From positions 20,798 to 84,797 of the IMG/VR virus record IMGVR_UViG_3300027867_000003: DNA of 64,000 nt. The stretch is one strand, 5' to 3'. The translations under genes and the position numbers were made by a program. Positions 31,416 to 38,593 of this stretch are shown piece by piece. Position 1 is the first letter of the stretch. Every line of letters starts with the position of its first letter. The notes under the pieces are model-generated. The model was not told the DNA's origin. It ran no database searches and worked only from the letters and a program-made list of their open reading frames with translations. Source of the DNA: a virus.

Positions 31416-32152
31416 ACGCTTATTACAACGAAATAGACACCTATTGTTCTAAATGGCTAGAACGGTTAATTTCGTCCAATGTGCTACCACAGGGCATAGT
31501 AGATAATAGAAGTATAATAATGGCTAACTATGTTAACTTAGGACTATTTAACCAATGCCATTTCTTTGCCGGAATTGGCGGATGGCCTCTAGCTTTGCGG
31601 ATGTCAAATTGGCCTAAAGACGAGCCCATTTGGACCGGAAGTTGCCCATGTCAACCGTTTTCTATAGCGAGCCCAAATCGGAGTAGAACAGCCGATGACC
31701 GACATCAATGGCCCAACTTCTTCCAACTCATCGAAAAGCATCGACCTTCAACAGTCTTTGGAGAGCAAGTTGCAGGAATGGATGGCCTGTCATGGTTCAC
31801 CGATATCAGGAATGACCTTGAAGGAATTGACTATGCTGTTGGGGCCGCGAATTTGCCAGCTATCGGGGCACCCCACAGGAGAAGCAGAATCTTCTGGGTG
31901 GCCCACTCCAGCCGCAAGAGATTGGAAGGACCTCTCTTTACGAGAGAAAGGTTATTCGTTGCAGCGCAGGAGGCATCAGCCTTCAACAGTCACCACGGCT
32001 TACGAACGCGGTTTAACGACAGCCCAAATCCCGCATCTACTCTGTCATATCATGGGATTTCCCGACCTATGGATATTGTGCGCGCCTTTGGAAACTCGAT
32101 AGTTCCTCAAACAGCTACAATATTCATAAACCTAATTACAGAATGCCTCTAA
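31412..32152 (+). CDS. C5 cytosine DNA methyltransferase
   Basis: A 246-residue protein. MNAYYNEIDTYCSKWLERLI is the typical phage start of this family; motif I is FFAGIGGWPLALRM, motif IV GSCPCQPFS holds the catalytic Cys, GEQV corresponds to the ENV motif, GAPHRRSRIFWVA to motif VIII, and AFGNSIVPQ to motif X. It overlaps the preceding methylase by four bases. The middle target-recognition part is short for the family. An out-of-frame ORF (31695-32102) overlaps its second half. Confidence 0.88.
   Translation: MNAYYNEIDTYCSKWLERLISSNVLPQGIVDNRSIIMANYVNLGLFNQCHFFAGIGGWPLALRMSNWPKDEPIWTGSCPCQPFSIASPNRSRTADDRHQWPNFFQLIEKHRPSTVFGEQVAGMDGLSWFTDIRNDLEGIDYAVGAANLPAIGAPHRRSRIFWVAHSSRKRLEGPLFTRERLFVAAQEASAFNSHHGLRTRFNDSPNPASTLSYHGISRPMDIVRAFGNSIVPQTATIFINLITECL
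31695..32102 (+). CDS. Out-of-frame ORF inside the cytosine methylase gene, 135 aa
   Basis: In the +1-shifted register the same DNA encodes MTDINGPTSSNSSKSIDLQQ, GMTLKELTMLLGPRICQLSG, ESSGWPTPAARDWKDLS and HIMGFPDLWILCAPLETR. I recall a common phage protein type with LTWK..., WPTPTARD... and MGFPxEWxxCAPTET; here that pattern is the alternate frame of the methylase motifs GAPH...FWVA and AFGNSIVPQ. GGAG lies about 11 bases before ATG 31695. Either a true overlapping gene or a recurrent by-product of methylase coding constraints. Confidence 0.4.
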   Translation: MTDINGPTSSNSSKSIDLQQSLESKLQEWMACHGSPISGMTLKELTMLLGPRICQLSGHPTGEAESSGWPTPAARDWKDLSLREKGYSLQRRRHQPSTVTTAYERGLTTAQIPHLLCHIMGFPDLWILCAPLETR

Positions 32153-32166
32153 GAAAGATTTCCCAA

Positions 32167-32361
32167 ATGACCCTCTTTCTAGTTGCCTATTTCATTCTCA
32201 ACATAACCATCGCGTTCAAATTCCTCATCGACAGCCCGGGTCTAAAACAGAGTGTCGCCTTCATCTGTGCCTATCTTATAGCCCTTGTCGGAATTCCCGT
32301 CCTAATTGCAATCTTCATCAAAGTCAGTTTCGATCGCCTCTATAACAGAAAACCCCTTTGA
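32167..32361 (+). CDS. Small two-span membrane protein, 64 aa
   Basis: MTLFLVAYFILNITIAFKFL and VAFICAYLIALVGIPVLIAI form two membrane helices; the C-terminus is basic. ATG 32143 would overlap the methylase end and is an alternative start. Function unknown. Confidence 0.6.
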   Translation: MTLFLVAYFILNITIAFKFLIDSPGLKQSVAFICAYLIALVGIPVLIAIFIKVSFDRLYNRKPL

Positions 32362-32377
32362 AAGGCAACTTAGAGAT

Positions 32378-33721
32378 ATGAAGGTCGTTATAGTCGGCGA
32401 AGCCTGGGGGAGGCATGAAGAACAGATGTCCCATGCCCTCGTAGGACCCTCGGGTCGCGAATTGACCCTCGAACTCGGTATCTCCGGCCTCGCCCCCTTC
32501 ATGCAAATTCAATGTCATGAATGCAAAGAGATGGTCGACTTCACCGACGGCACCTGCGATAATTGCAAAAGTCGCATCTGGCCCAATGAATTCCATCTTC
32601 TCGACTATTGGAAGAAACTGCGAACCGAACATGGTATTGCCGTCACCAACGTCTTCAACCGAAGGCCGTTTGCCCTTTATAATTTCCCCGACATCGGCTG
32701 GTCAACTTGCAAGATCATCGAAGATCGCGGAAAGTTTAGCAAAATTAAGCGCCTCTCCGACGACACCGAGCACACCGTCATCACAAAATCTGTCATCCAG
32801 AATGACCTCGGTGGCTTCTTTTCTCCCGAGAGACAGACCCCGATGCCCCCGTGGAAAGCATCAAAGATAGTCAGCGGAACACACCTAAAGCGCGAGTTCT
32901 TCCATCACGTCGAGAGCCTATGGACGGAAATCCGCGACCTCGACCCGACATTGATCCTCTGTCTCGGCAACGCCGCCTGCTGGGCCATCCTAGGTCAGAC
33001 AAAAATCACCGCCCTCCGCGGCACAGTTTCTATGAGTGCGAAGGACCTGACAGGATTTGAGAAGAAATGCCTCGCAACTTTTCATCCTGCCGCCGTCCTT
33101 CGCGCCCCTCCCATGCGAGCGAGCGTCATTCCCGACCTGACGAAGGCCAAACGCGAAGCCGAGTTCCCCGAAATACGACGCCCCGAACGATGGCTGACAA
33201 TCCCGAGTCCCAACGAGGCCGGAATAAAAGAAGGCTATGAATGGTTAAAACGACCGACTCAATCGTATTCCTGCGACATCGAAACAATCAAACGTCAAAT
33301 ATCTATCATCGGTTTTGGAAGATCCCCCTCAGATGCCCTGGTTATCCCCTTTAGGGATGCAAACGTCGATAACCAAGGTCATATCGTCGATGTCGGAAAG
33401 ATCGCCACTGATCTCGGATTCCCTTCAACCAATATAAATTATTGGCCCACTCCGGAACTAGAATTCGAAGCCTGGAAACTCGCTATAGCAGCCCTCCAAT
33501 CAGACAAAGAGAAGATATTCCAAAACGGTATATATGATTTATCTTATATGGTCGGAATGGGCATATTTCCAAAGAACATCGCCCACGATACGATGTTGTG
33601 GCATCATAGTCGATTCATTGAACTACCTAAGAGCTTAGGATTTTTAGGCTCTATATACTGTAATGAAATTTCGTGGAAACAGATGTCCCGACACAGCAAC
33701 TCTCTAAAAAGAGACGAATAA
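32378..33721 (+). CDS. UDG-like domain fused to polymerase 3'-5' exonuclease domain
   Basis: A 447-residue protein. Residues about 1-265 are uracil-DNA-glycosylase-like: VVIVGEAWGRHEEQMSHALV, LCLGNAACWAILG and ATFHPAAVLRAP, with an inserted Cys4 knuckle (CHECKEM ... CDNCKS). Residues about 290-447 are a DnaQ-like exonuclease: SCDIETIKRQ (exo I), NGIYDLSYMVG (exo II) and AHDTMLWHH (exo III). It stops at KRDE, where SPO1-type single-chain polymerases continue into the polymerase domain; that domain is the next gene, in the -1 register. Start chosen after the previous stop; upstream in-frame codons overlap the membrane gene. Confidence 0.82.
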   Translation: MKVVIVGEAWGRHEEQMSHALVGPSGRELTLELGISGLAPFMQIQCHECKEMVDFTDGTCDNCKSRIWPNEFHLLDYWKKLRTEHGIAVTNVFNRRPFALYNFPDIGWSTCKIIEDRGKFSKIKRLSDDTEHTVITKSVIQNDLGGFFSPERQTPMPPWKASKIVSGTHLKREFFHHVESLWTEIRDLDPTLILCLGNAACWAILGQTKITALRGTVSMSAKDLTGFEKKCLATFHPAAVLRAPPMRASVIPDLTKAKREAEFPEIRRPERWLTIPSPNEAGIKEGYEWLKRPTQSYSCDIETIKRQISIIGFGRSPSDALVIPFRDANVDNQGHIVDVGKIATDLGFPSTNINYWPTPELEFEAWKLAIAALQSDKEKIFQNGIYDLSYMVGMGIFPKNIAHDTMLWHHSRFIELPKSLGFLGSIYCNEISWKQMSRHSNSLKRDE

Positions 33722-33723
33722 CC

Positions 33724-35202
33724 ATGCCAACAATAGCGTTCCACGAGATCGAAATTAATAAAGCCAATCAGGCCATATATTGCGGCGGGGACAATTTTCT
33801 CACCAAAGAGATAGACCAAGTCAGGCAGAATTTGCGAGACAATGACACTCTCATATATGATCTTGAGCGAGCCCTGCAAGGCCCCGTCCTAGAACTAATG
33901 CTCCGAGGCTTCCGCGTCGACATAGACGAACGCGATAAGGCCATAGAGCTAGTCACACAGAAGCGAGCCTCAGTCGAGAAAATCCTCTCCGCCATCATAA
34001 CAGCGATCCAGGGTTCCTATGATCCCAAGTTCCCCCGATCAGACAAACAACTGCGAACTCTGTTCTACGATCATATGAGGCTAATTCCAATTGAAAAGCA
34101 CATAAACGGTGAGACCAAGAGACCAATGGACAGAGAGACATTGGAGAAACTCGAACTCCAAGATAAGTGGGCCGCCCCCATCATCAATGCAATTCTCCAG
34201 TTTCGCGATCATTCGAAGTCCCTCGAAGTCCTCGAAAAGGAAATCGACTCCGATTTCCGCTGGCGATGCTCATATAATATCGGAGGGACAAATACGGGTC
34301 GTTTTAGTAGTTCCAAATCCCCCTTTGGAACAGCCAGTAATTTTCAAAATATTCATGAGGACCTTAGACGGGTCTTCATCCCCGATTCGGGATATAAGCT
34401 CTATGGCATCGATAAGGCCCAGAGCGAATCTCACGACGTCGCCTGGTTCTGCGGTACAATTTTAGGCGACTGGACCTATCTCGACGCCTGCCAATCAGGC
34501 GACTTACATACCTTCGTAACCCGCATGTGCTATCCTGATTGGGCCTGGACCGGAGACCTTAGAAAGGACCGTGCTTTAGCTGAACGTCGTTTTTATCGTC
34601 TCTTCACCTATCGTGACGTCTCAAAGCGCGTCGGCCATGCTACGAACTACCTTGGAACTCCCAAAGAGATTTCTCGACAAACTCGGCTACCCCAGAATAT
34701 TGCTGAGGAATTCCAAGAACGCTATTTCACCGCCTTCCCGTGCATCCCGCAGATGCACCAATGGATTTCTCAAGAACTTCAACGCCACAGATTCTTAGTC
34801 AATTCCTTCGGTCGCAGGAGAGACTTCTTCGACCGTCCAGATAGCCGCGAGACACTGAAATCGGCTGTCGCCTATATGTTTCAATCAGCGACCGCAGACG
34901 CCTTGAATTTGGGTATGTACCGTCTTTGGAAGAACATGAGAAGCAAAGTCCAACTCCTCTCCCAGCTTCACGATGCCGTTTACTTCCAAGCCCCCATCAC
35001 GGACGAAGAATCCGAAAGAACCCTAATCCGTGAATGCGTCAATTGGGTTCAGATCACCCAGAGAGATCCGAAATCAGGTCGCTCTATGACCATCCCAGGA
35101 GAGCCGGTCGGCGGCTTCAATTGGGCCCACCGATTTAGAATCCGAGAAGACGGCACGAAGGAAGAATGGAACAAACATGGCCTAGACTCAATTAGGATCT
35201 AA
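33724..35202 (+). CDS. Family A DNA polymerase, polymerase domain only
   Basis: A 492-residue protein. Motif A is YGIDKAQSESHDVAWFCG, the fingers helix is RDVSKRVGHATNYLGTPKEI, and motif C is LLSQLHDAVYFQAP. FSSSKSPFGTASNFQNI precedes motif A as in T7/Pol I-type enzymes. The N-terminal part (LIYDLERALQGPVLELMLRG) is where a joined polymerase would follow the exonuclease. No exonuclease motifs are present; they lie in the upstream gene. ATG 33724 lacks a strong ribosome site, and the open frame extends back to 33673 across the upstream stop. Confidence 0.88.
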   Translation: MPTIAFHEIEINKANQAIYCGGDNFLTKEIDQVRQNLRDNDTLIYDLERALQGPVLELMLRGFRVDIDERDKAIELVTQKRASVEKILSAIITAIQGSYDPKFPRSDKQLRTLFYDHMRLIPIEKHINGETKRPMDRETLEKLELQDKWAAPIINAILQFRDHSKSLEVLEKEIDSDFRWRCSYNIGGTNTGRFSSSKSPFGTASNFQNIHEDLRRVFIPDSGYKLYGIDKAQSESHDVAWFCGTILGDWTYLDACQSGDLHTFVTRMCYPDWAWTGDLRKDRALAERRFYRLFTYRDVSKRVGHATNYLGTPKEISRQTRLPQNIAEEFQERYFTAFPCIPQMHQWISQELQRHRFLVNSFGRRRDFFDRPDSRETLKSAVAYMFQSATADALNLGMYRLWKNMRSKVQLLSQLHDAVYFQAPITDEESERTLIRECVNWVQITQRDPKSGRSMTIPGEPVGGFNWAHRFRIREDGTKEEWNKHGLDSIRI

Positions 35203-35206
35203 AGAA

Positions 35207-35593
35207 ATGGAAATCGTAGAACCCGGTCACTGGTTTAAGCTGAACAACTATTCCGGGATTTCAGAGAGCACAACTTTGTCGAAATCTCAATTAGTTTTCA
35301 TGCATAGAGTTGGTGACAATTACCCAGGAAACCACGGCTATCCGTATGATGGGACAAATTGTCAGGAAGTCCTAAGAGCCTTGATTCACCGTTGCATTTA
35401 CTTAAATGGTCAGATTCCTTGCCGAGAAACAGAGAACATAATCGAGAATCTTCGTTATAGTCTAATCTTGTTCGAAGAAAGAGCAGCTAGGGTTCACGGA
35501 CTAAAACTCCCCCCAAATCTTCCAAAAGATATAGAAAATACACCAACTTGCCGCCAGTGCGGTCATATAGTATGTAATCACAAGAAATTCTGA
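35207..35593 (+). CDS. Hypothetical protein with C-terminal Cys/His motif, 128 aa
   Basis: MEIVEPGHWFKLNNYSGISE, body alpha/beta, end CRQCGHIVCNHKKF (possible zinc site). YRYSLILFEERAARVHGLKL-like helix precedes it. The DNA is A/T-rich compared with the polymerase gene. Located just before the HNH-disrupted helicase locus. Confidence 0.62.
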   Translation: MEIVEPGHWFKLNNYSGISESTTLSKSQLVFMHRVGDNYPGNHGYPYDGTNCQEVLRALIHRCIYLNGQIPCRETENIIENLRYSLILFEERAARVHGLKLPPNLPKDIENTPTCRQCGHIVCNHKKF

Positions 35594-35620
35594 ATCTGAG
35601 GATCGAGAAAATTTGCCCAG

Positions 35621-35800
35621 ATGCCTTCTGACTGGATCACCGACTTTGTGGCATCCACAGAGACCATGCGAAGCCCGGATTCATTTCGCCTTTGGGGCGG
35701 CATCGCCACAATTGCCGCCGTTCTCGAACGCCGCGTATGGACGGAGACCGACGTCGACAAACTGAAGAGGTTAGGAAAATGTCTAGAAAAAGGTGTATAA
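35621..35800 (+). pseudogene. Severed 5' end of the helicase-like gene
   Basis: A 59-codon ORF: MPSDWITDFVASTETMRSPD, then SFRLWGGIATIAAVLERRVW and TETDVDKL. It matches the first 46 or so residues of the intact gene at 36322 at about 33 of 46 positions, then diverges (KRLGKCLEKGV) and stops. The HNH gene begins at 35779 within its end. Codons here are in the normal GC-rich phage style, so this is probably the original 5' end, cut off when the HNH element arrived. Confidence 0.8.
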
Positions 35801-36309
35801 TCTGCGGTAATCCCGTTCATGGGAATGGGCTGTGCTCGAAACACTATCAGCGCCAACGCTTTCATGGAGACCCAAATATAATCTTAACTGTTCAAAATAA
35901 GGGGCTATTATGTAGCATTGAAGCTTGCAAAAAATCAGCTTTCACGAAAGGATTCTGCCGACAACACTACGACTCTATCACGGTATACGGCCGGGTCGAC
36001 TTAATAAGACGAGAAAAAGGAACAGGATCTATACATAGCGGCTACGTTTTCATAACTGTAAATGGAGAACAGGTCAGAGAGCACATATATTTAGCTGAAA
36101 AAGCATTAGGAAGAAAATTACCAGAAGGGGCGGTTGTCCATCACATGAATGAAGACGGAACCGACAATCATACTCCATTCAATTTAGTAATCTGTCCAGA
36201 TAGAGCCTATCATAACCTACTTCATACCAGAATGCGGCAACTAAGTGGAGTCCCAGCTGTACGACGCAGAAAATCTATTACTGAACATGCTATAGACATT
36301 GATCTATAG
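35779..36309 (+). CDS. HNH homing endonuclease inserted in the helicase gene
   Basis: A 176-residue protein. Zinc knuckles CIICGNPVHGNGLCSKHY and CSIEACKKSAFTKGFCRQHY precede an HNH_3-type core (HIYLAEKALGRKLPEGAVVH, then HMNEDGTDNH and PFNLVICPD). The DNA is A/T-rich. The C-terminus is EHAIDIDL, the shared tag, written with codons GCT ATA GAC ATT GAT CTA, different from the other copies. Start ATG 35779 with TTAGGA upstream; an open frame extends farther 5' but that part encodes the helicase fragment in another register. Confidence 0.88.
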   Translation: MSRKRCIICGNPVHGNGLCSKHYQRQRFHGDPNIILTVQNKGLLCSIEACKKSAFTKGFCRQHYDSITVYGRVDLIRREKGTGSIHSGYVFITVNGEQVREHIYLAEKALGRKLPEGAVVHHMNEDGTDNHTPFNLVICPDRAYHNLLHTRMRQLSGVPAVRRRKSITEHAIDIDL

Positions 36310-36321
36310 ACCACTTTCTAG

Positions 36322-37530
36322 ATGTCAGACTGGATAGAATCTTTTATGGATTCAACTTCCTCCCTTAGGAGTCCCGACTCATTCCGACTGTGGACCGGAA
36401 TAAGCATATTAGCGTCTGTTCTAGAACGACGAGTATGGACAGAAACAGATATAGATAAACTGCACCCTAATTTGTATGTTGTACTGGCTGGAGGTCCAGC
36501 CAGCGGAAAAACTAACATGATAAAGAGATCCAGAGCCATGCTAGCTCCAATTAAAGGACTATTCCTCGGTCCCGACGCCCCAACAAAAGCCTCGTTCATC
36601 GACTCTCTCGAAGCCTCCGCCAAAGTCAGTACCAACGGCAGCGGGATGACCATCTTCTCTGCTATGACCGTTCTCTGCGAAGAATTCGGCGTCTTGATTC
36701 CGAAATACGACGACAGTTTCCTCGCAACCCTCAGCAAACTCTATGACAACGGCCCCATTCACACAGAGCCTCGGCGATCCGTCAAAAGCTCCCGGATCGA
36801 GAACCCCACAGTCAATATCCTCGCCGCCGCCACCCCAGCAGCGTTATCGACTTTTCCCGAGGCCGCCTGGGGTGAGGGATTCACCAGCCGCGTCGTCTTT
36901 GTCTACGGAACCACTCCCGAAGTATATCGCGACATGTTCGCCAAGAGACCCGAGTCCGACATAGAGAGCCTTCAGAAGGAACTCGATCGCCTCTTCAACG
37001 AACTCCACGGTCCATTTGAATGGGAAGACGAGGCCCAAGACGCCATCAGACATTGGTTCAACGACGAGAAACTGGCCCCCACCCCAACCTATGGACGGTT
37101 GGTCAATTATCTTGGCCGCCGAAACGAACACACGATGAAGTTATCTATGATCTCCGCGGTCTCTGCGGGCAACGGCCTCACCGTGACATTGAGCGACTTT
37201 CTCCGAGGCCGCCAGTGGCTCCTAGACGCGGAGGAAATGATGCCGGATGTCTTTAGAGCGATGAAACAGAAATCAGATACTCAGCTCATTCAGGACATGC
37301 ACCAAGCCATGTGGCAAGAATATGCCAAAATCGCCCGCGACAAACGAGTCGATATGGACGAATCCTGGATGTGGAACTATCTCCGAGAGAAAGTCACCAG
37401 TGACAAAATCAAAACTATCATCACAGCCGCCGAGAAGTCCGGACTCATTCGCCCATCAGGACTTCTCCCCGGCAAATGGGCACCAGCACCTATTGACCTC
37501 GCAACCGGCGGAACCAAAGAAAGAACCTAA
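36322..37530 (+). CDS. DUF3987/helicase-like P-loop ATPase
   Basis: A 402-residue protein with Walker A LAGGPASGKTN (55-65), an acidic Walker B-like strand TVLCEEFGVLIP, and TVNILAAATPAAL plus FTSRVVFVYGTT as later ATPase strands. This resembles DUF3987-type proteins that replace DnaB helicases in some phages. The first 220 or so bases are recoded and A/T-rich; codon style returns to that of neighbouring genes at about 36560. The start is nearly a duplicate of the fragment at 35621. Likely replicative helicase, with the primase-like gene at 38594. Confidence 0.75.
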   Translation: MSDWIESFMDSTSSLRSPDSFRLWTGISILASVLERRVWTETDIDKLHPNLYVVLAGGPASGKTNMIKRSRAMLAPIKGLFLGPDAPTKASFIDSLEASAKVSTNGSGMTIFSAMTVLCEEFGVLIPKYDDSFLATLSKLYDNGPIHTEPRRSVKSSRIENPTVNILAAATPAALSTFPEAAWGEGFTSRVVFVYGTTPEVYRDMFAKRPESDIESLQKELDRLFNELHGPFEWEDEAQDAIRHWFNDEKLAPTPTYGRLVNYLGRRNEHTMKLSMISAVSAGNGLTVTLSDFLRGRQWLLDAEEMMPDVFRAMKQKSDTQLIQDMHQAMWQEYAKIARDKRVDMDESWMWNYLREKVTSDKIKTIITAAEKSGLIRPSGLLPGKWAPAPIDLATGGTKERT

Positions 37531-37533
37531 GAA

Positions 37534-37707
37534 ATGACCGCACTTGTCGTTGGAATCGGCTTCTCAACCTTCGGTATAGGAGCCGAACTAATAGCCTTAG
37601 TATTTATACTAAGGACAAGAAGATCAGATGATATAGCAGGGCTAACATTTGCAGCCATGCTTGGCTGTCTAATCGCCTTCATCGGTGCCACACTCATCAT
37701 CGGCTAA
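37534..37707 (+). CDS. Small two-span membrane protein, 57 aa
   Basis: MTALVVGIGFSTFGIGAELI then VFILRTRRSDDIAG and a second helix (LTFAAMLGCLIAFIGATLII). Starts three bases after the helicase stop; the spacer GAACCAAAGAAAGAACCTAA recurs almost exactly before the gene at 38023. Function unknown. Confidence 0.6.
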   Translation: MTALVVGIGFSTFGIGAELIALVFILRTRRSDDIAGLTFAAMLGCLIAFIGATLIIG

Positions 37708-37723
37708 GAAAGGAACCTCATTG

Positions 37724-38032
37724 ATGCCTCGTTTAACCGACGCCGAAGCCCAGAGAATAAGAAACAAATACACAAAGATACCCGGAATCACCAACCTGCG
37801 TGACAGGATATGGATCTTGGTCCATCCAAATGGTGCCGAAATCGCCTTCACGGACTATAATCAGGAAATAACAGGCCACACAGACAACGCCGAAGAATTC
37901 CCCGAACTGGGTGAATTCATTCACTATGGCGGCAATGCCTACTACGTTGTCGGTGAGGCAAATCGCCGGGGATTCTACGTCATCGACGGCGGGCCACACG
38001 AGCCAAAGAAAGGCCCTAAGAAATGTTACTAG
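37724..38032 (+). CDS. Hypothetical protein, 102 aa
   Basis: MPRLTDAEAQRIRNKYTKIP, beta-rich middle (RIWILVHPNGAEIAFTDYNQ). AAAGGAACC precedes ATG 37724. The end GPHEPKKGPKKCY is encoded by the spacer-like repeat that supplies the ribosome site for 38023. Function unknown. Confidence 0.62.
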   Translation: MPRLTDAEAQRIRNKYTKIPGITNLRDRIWILVHPNGAEIAFTDYNQEITGHTDNAEEFPELGEFIHYGGNAYYVVGEANRRGFYVIDGGPHEPKKGPKKCY

Positions 38033-38262
38033 TCCGTAAGTTGAAAGAGTTTCGCAATTTGAACTTCAAATGCAACGTTTCGGGATGCAGCAACCCTGCC
38101 ACGTTCCGCGGGACATATAAGACACAGTTACACAGCAACGGCCAAATCATAAGCGGCGAACAAGAGTACCAATACTGCACCGCCCACATACCCAAGAACC
38201 AAGAAGGAAGTCTTTGGAAAGAAATACGAGAAGAAATGTCTACCCTATCCAAAACCATTTAA
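38023..38262 (+). CDS. Small Cys-rich protein, 79 aa
   Basis: MLLVRKLKEFRNLNFKCNVS, with CNVSGCSNPATFRG and CTAHIPKN, a possible zinc site. Overlaps the previous gene by ten bases. Function unknown. Confidence 0.58.
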   Translation: MLLVRKLKEFRNLNFKCNVSGCSNPATFRGTYKTQLHSNGQIISGEQEYQYCTAHIPKNQEGSLWKEIREEMSTLSKTI

Positions 38263-38280
38263 CGCAGAAGGCTACGCCTA

Positions 38281-38505
38281 ATGCCCGACTTCATCATTCA
38301 CGTTCCCGACTGGATCTTCAAATCGTCCCTCCGAGCGCGGAATTGGCTCATCGAGTCATTCGACAGCGCGGTCGGCCGGGGCTCCATCGACATCAGGCCC
38401 CTAGACAAAACTCTGATCCAACATGCCATAGACGAGCTATCCCAATCAAACTACGCCACCAGCTGGGACGTAGCAAAGGACCTAAAGGAGGTATTTTCCA
38501 AATGA
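38281..38505 (+). CDS. Hypothetical protein, 74 aa
   Basis: MPDFIIHVPDWIFKSSLRAR, then an acidic helix (LIQHAIDELSQSNYATSWDV). Ends with a strong ribosome-site-like AAAGGAGG inside its last codons, followed by a tiny ORF at 38502. Function unknown. Confidence 0.58.
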   Translation: MPDFIIHVPDWIFKSSLRARNWLIESFDSAVGRGSIDIRPLDKTLIQHAIDELSQSNYATSWDVAKDLKEVFSK

Positions 38506-38593
38506 CCGCCGAATCCCCTGGCTATGATTGAAAATCTGCACCGCTGAACGTAGGTTCACTGAATTGATCTCGCAGGATTCCAGGGAAGGGAAA

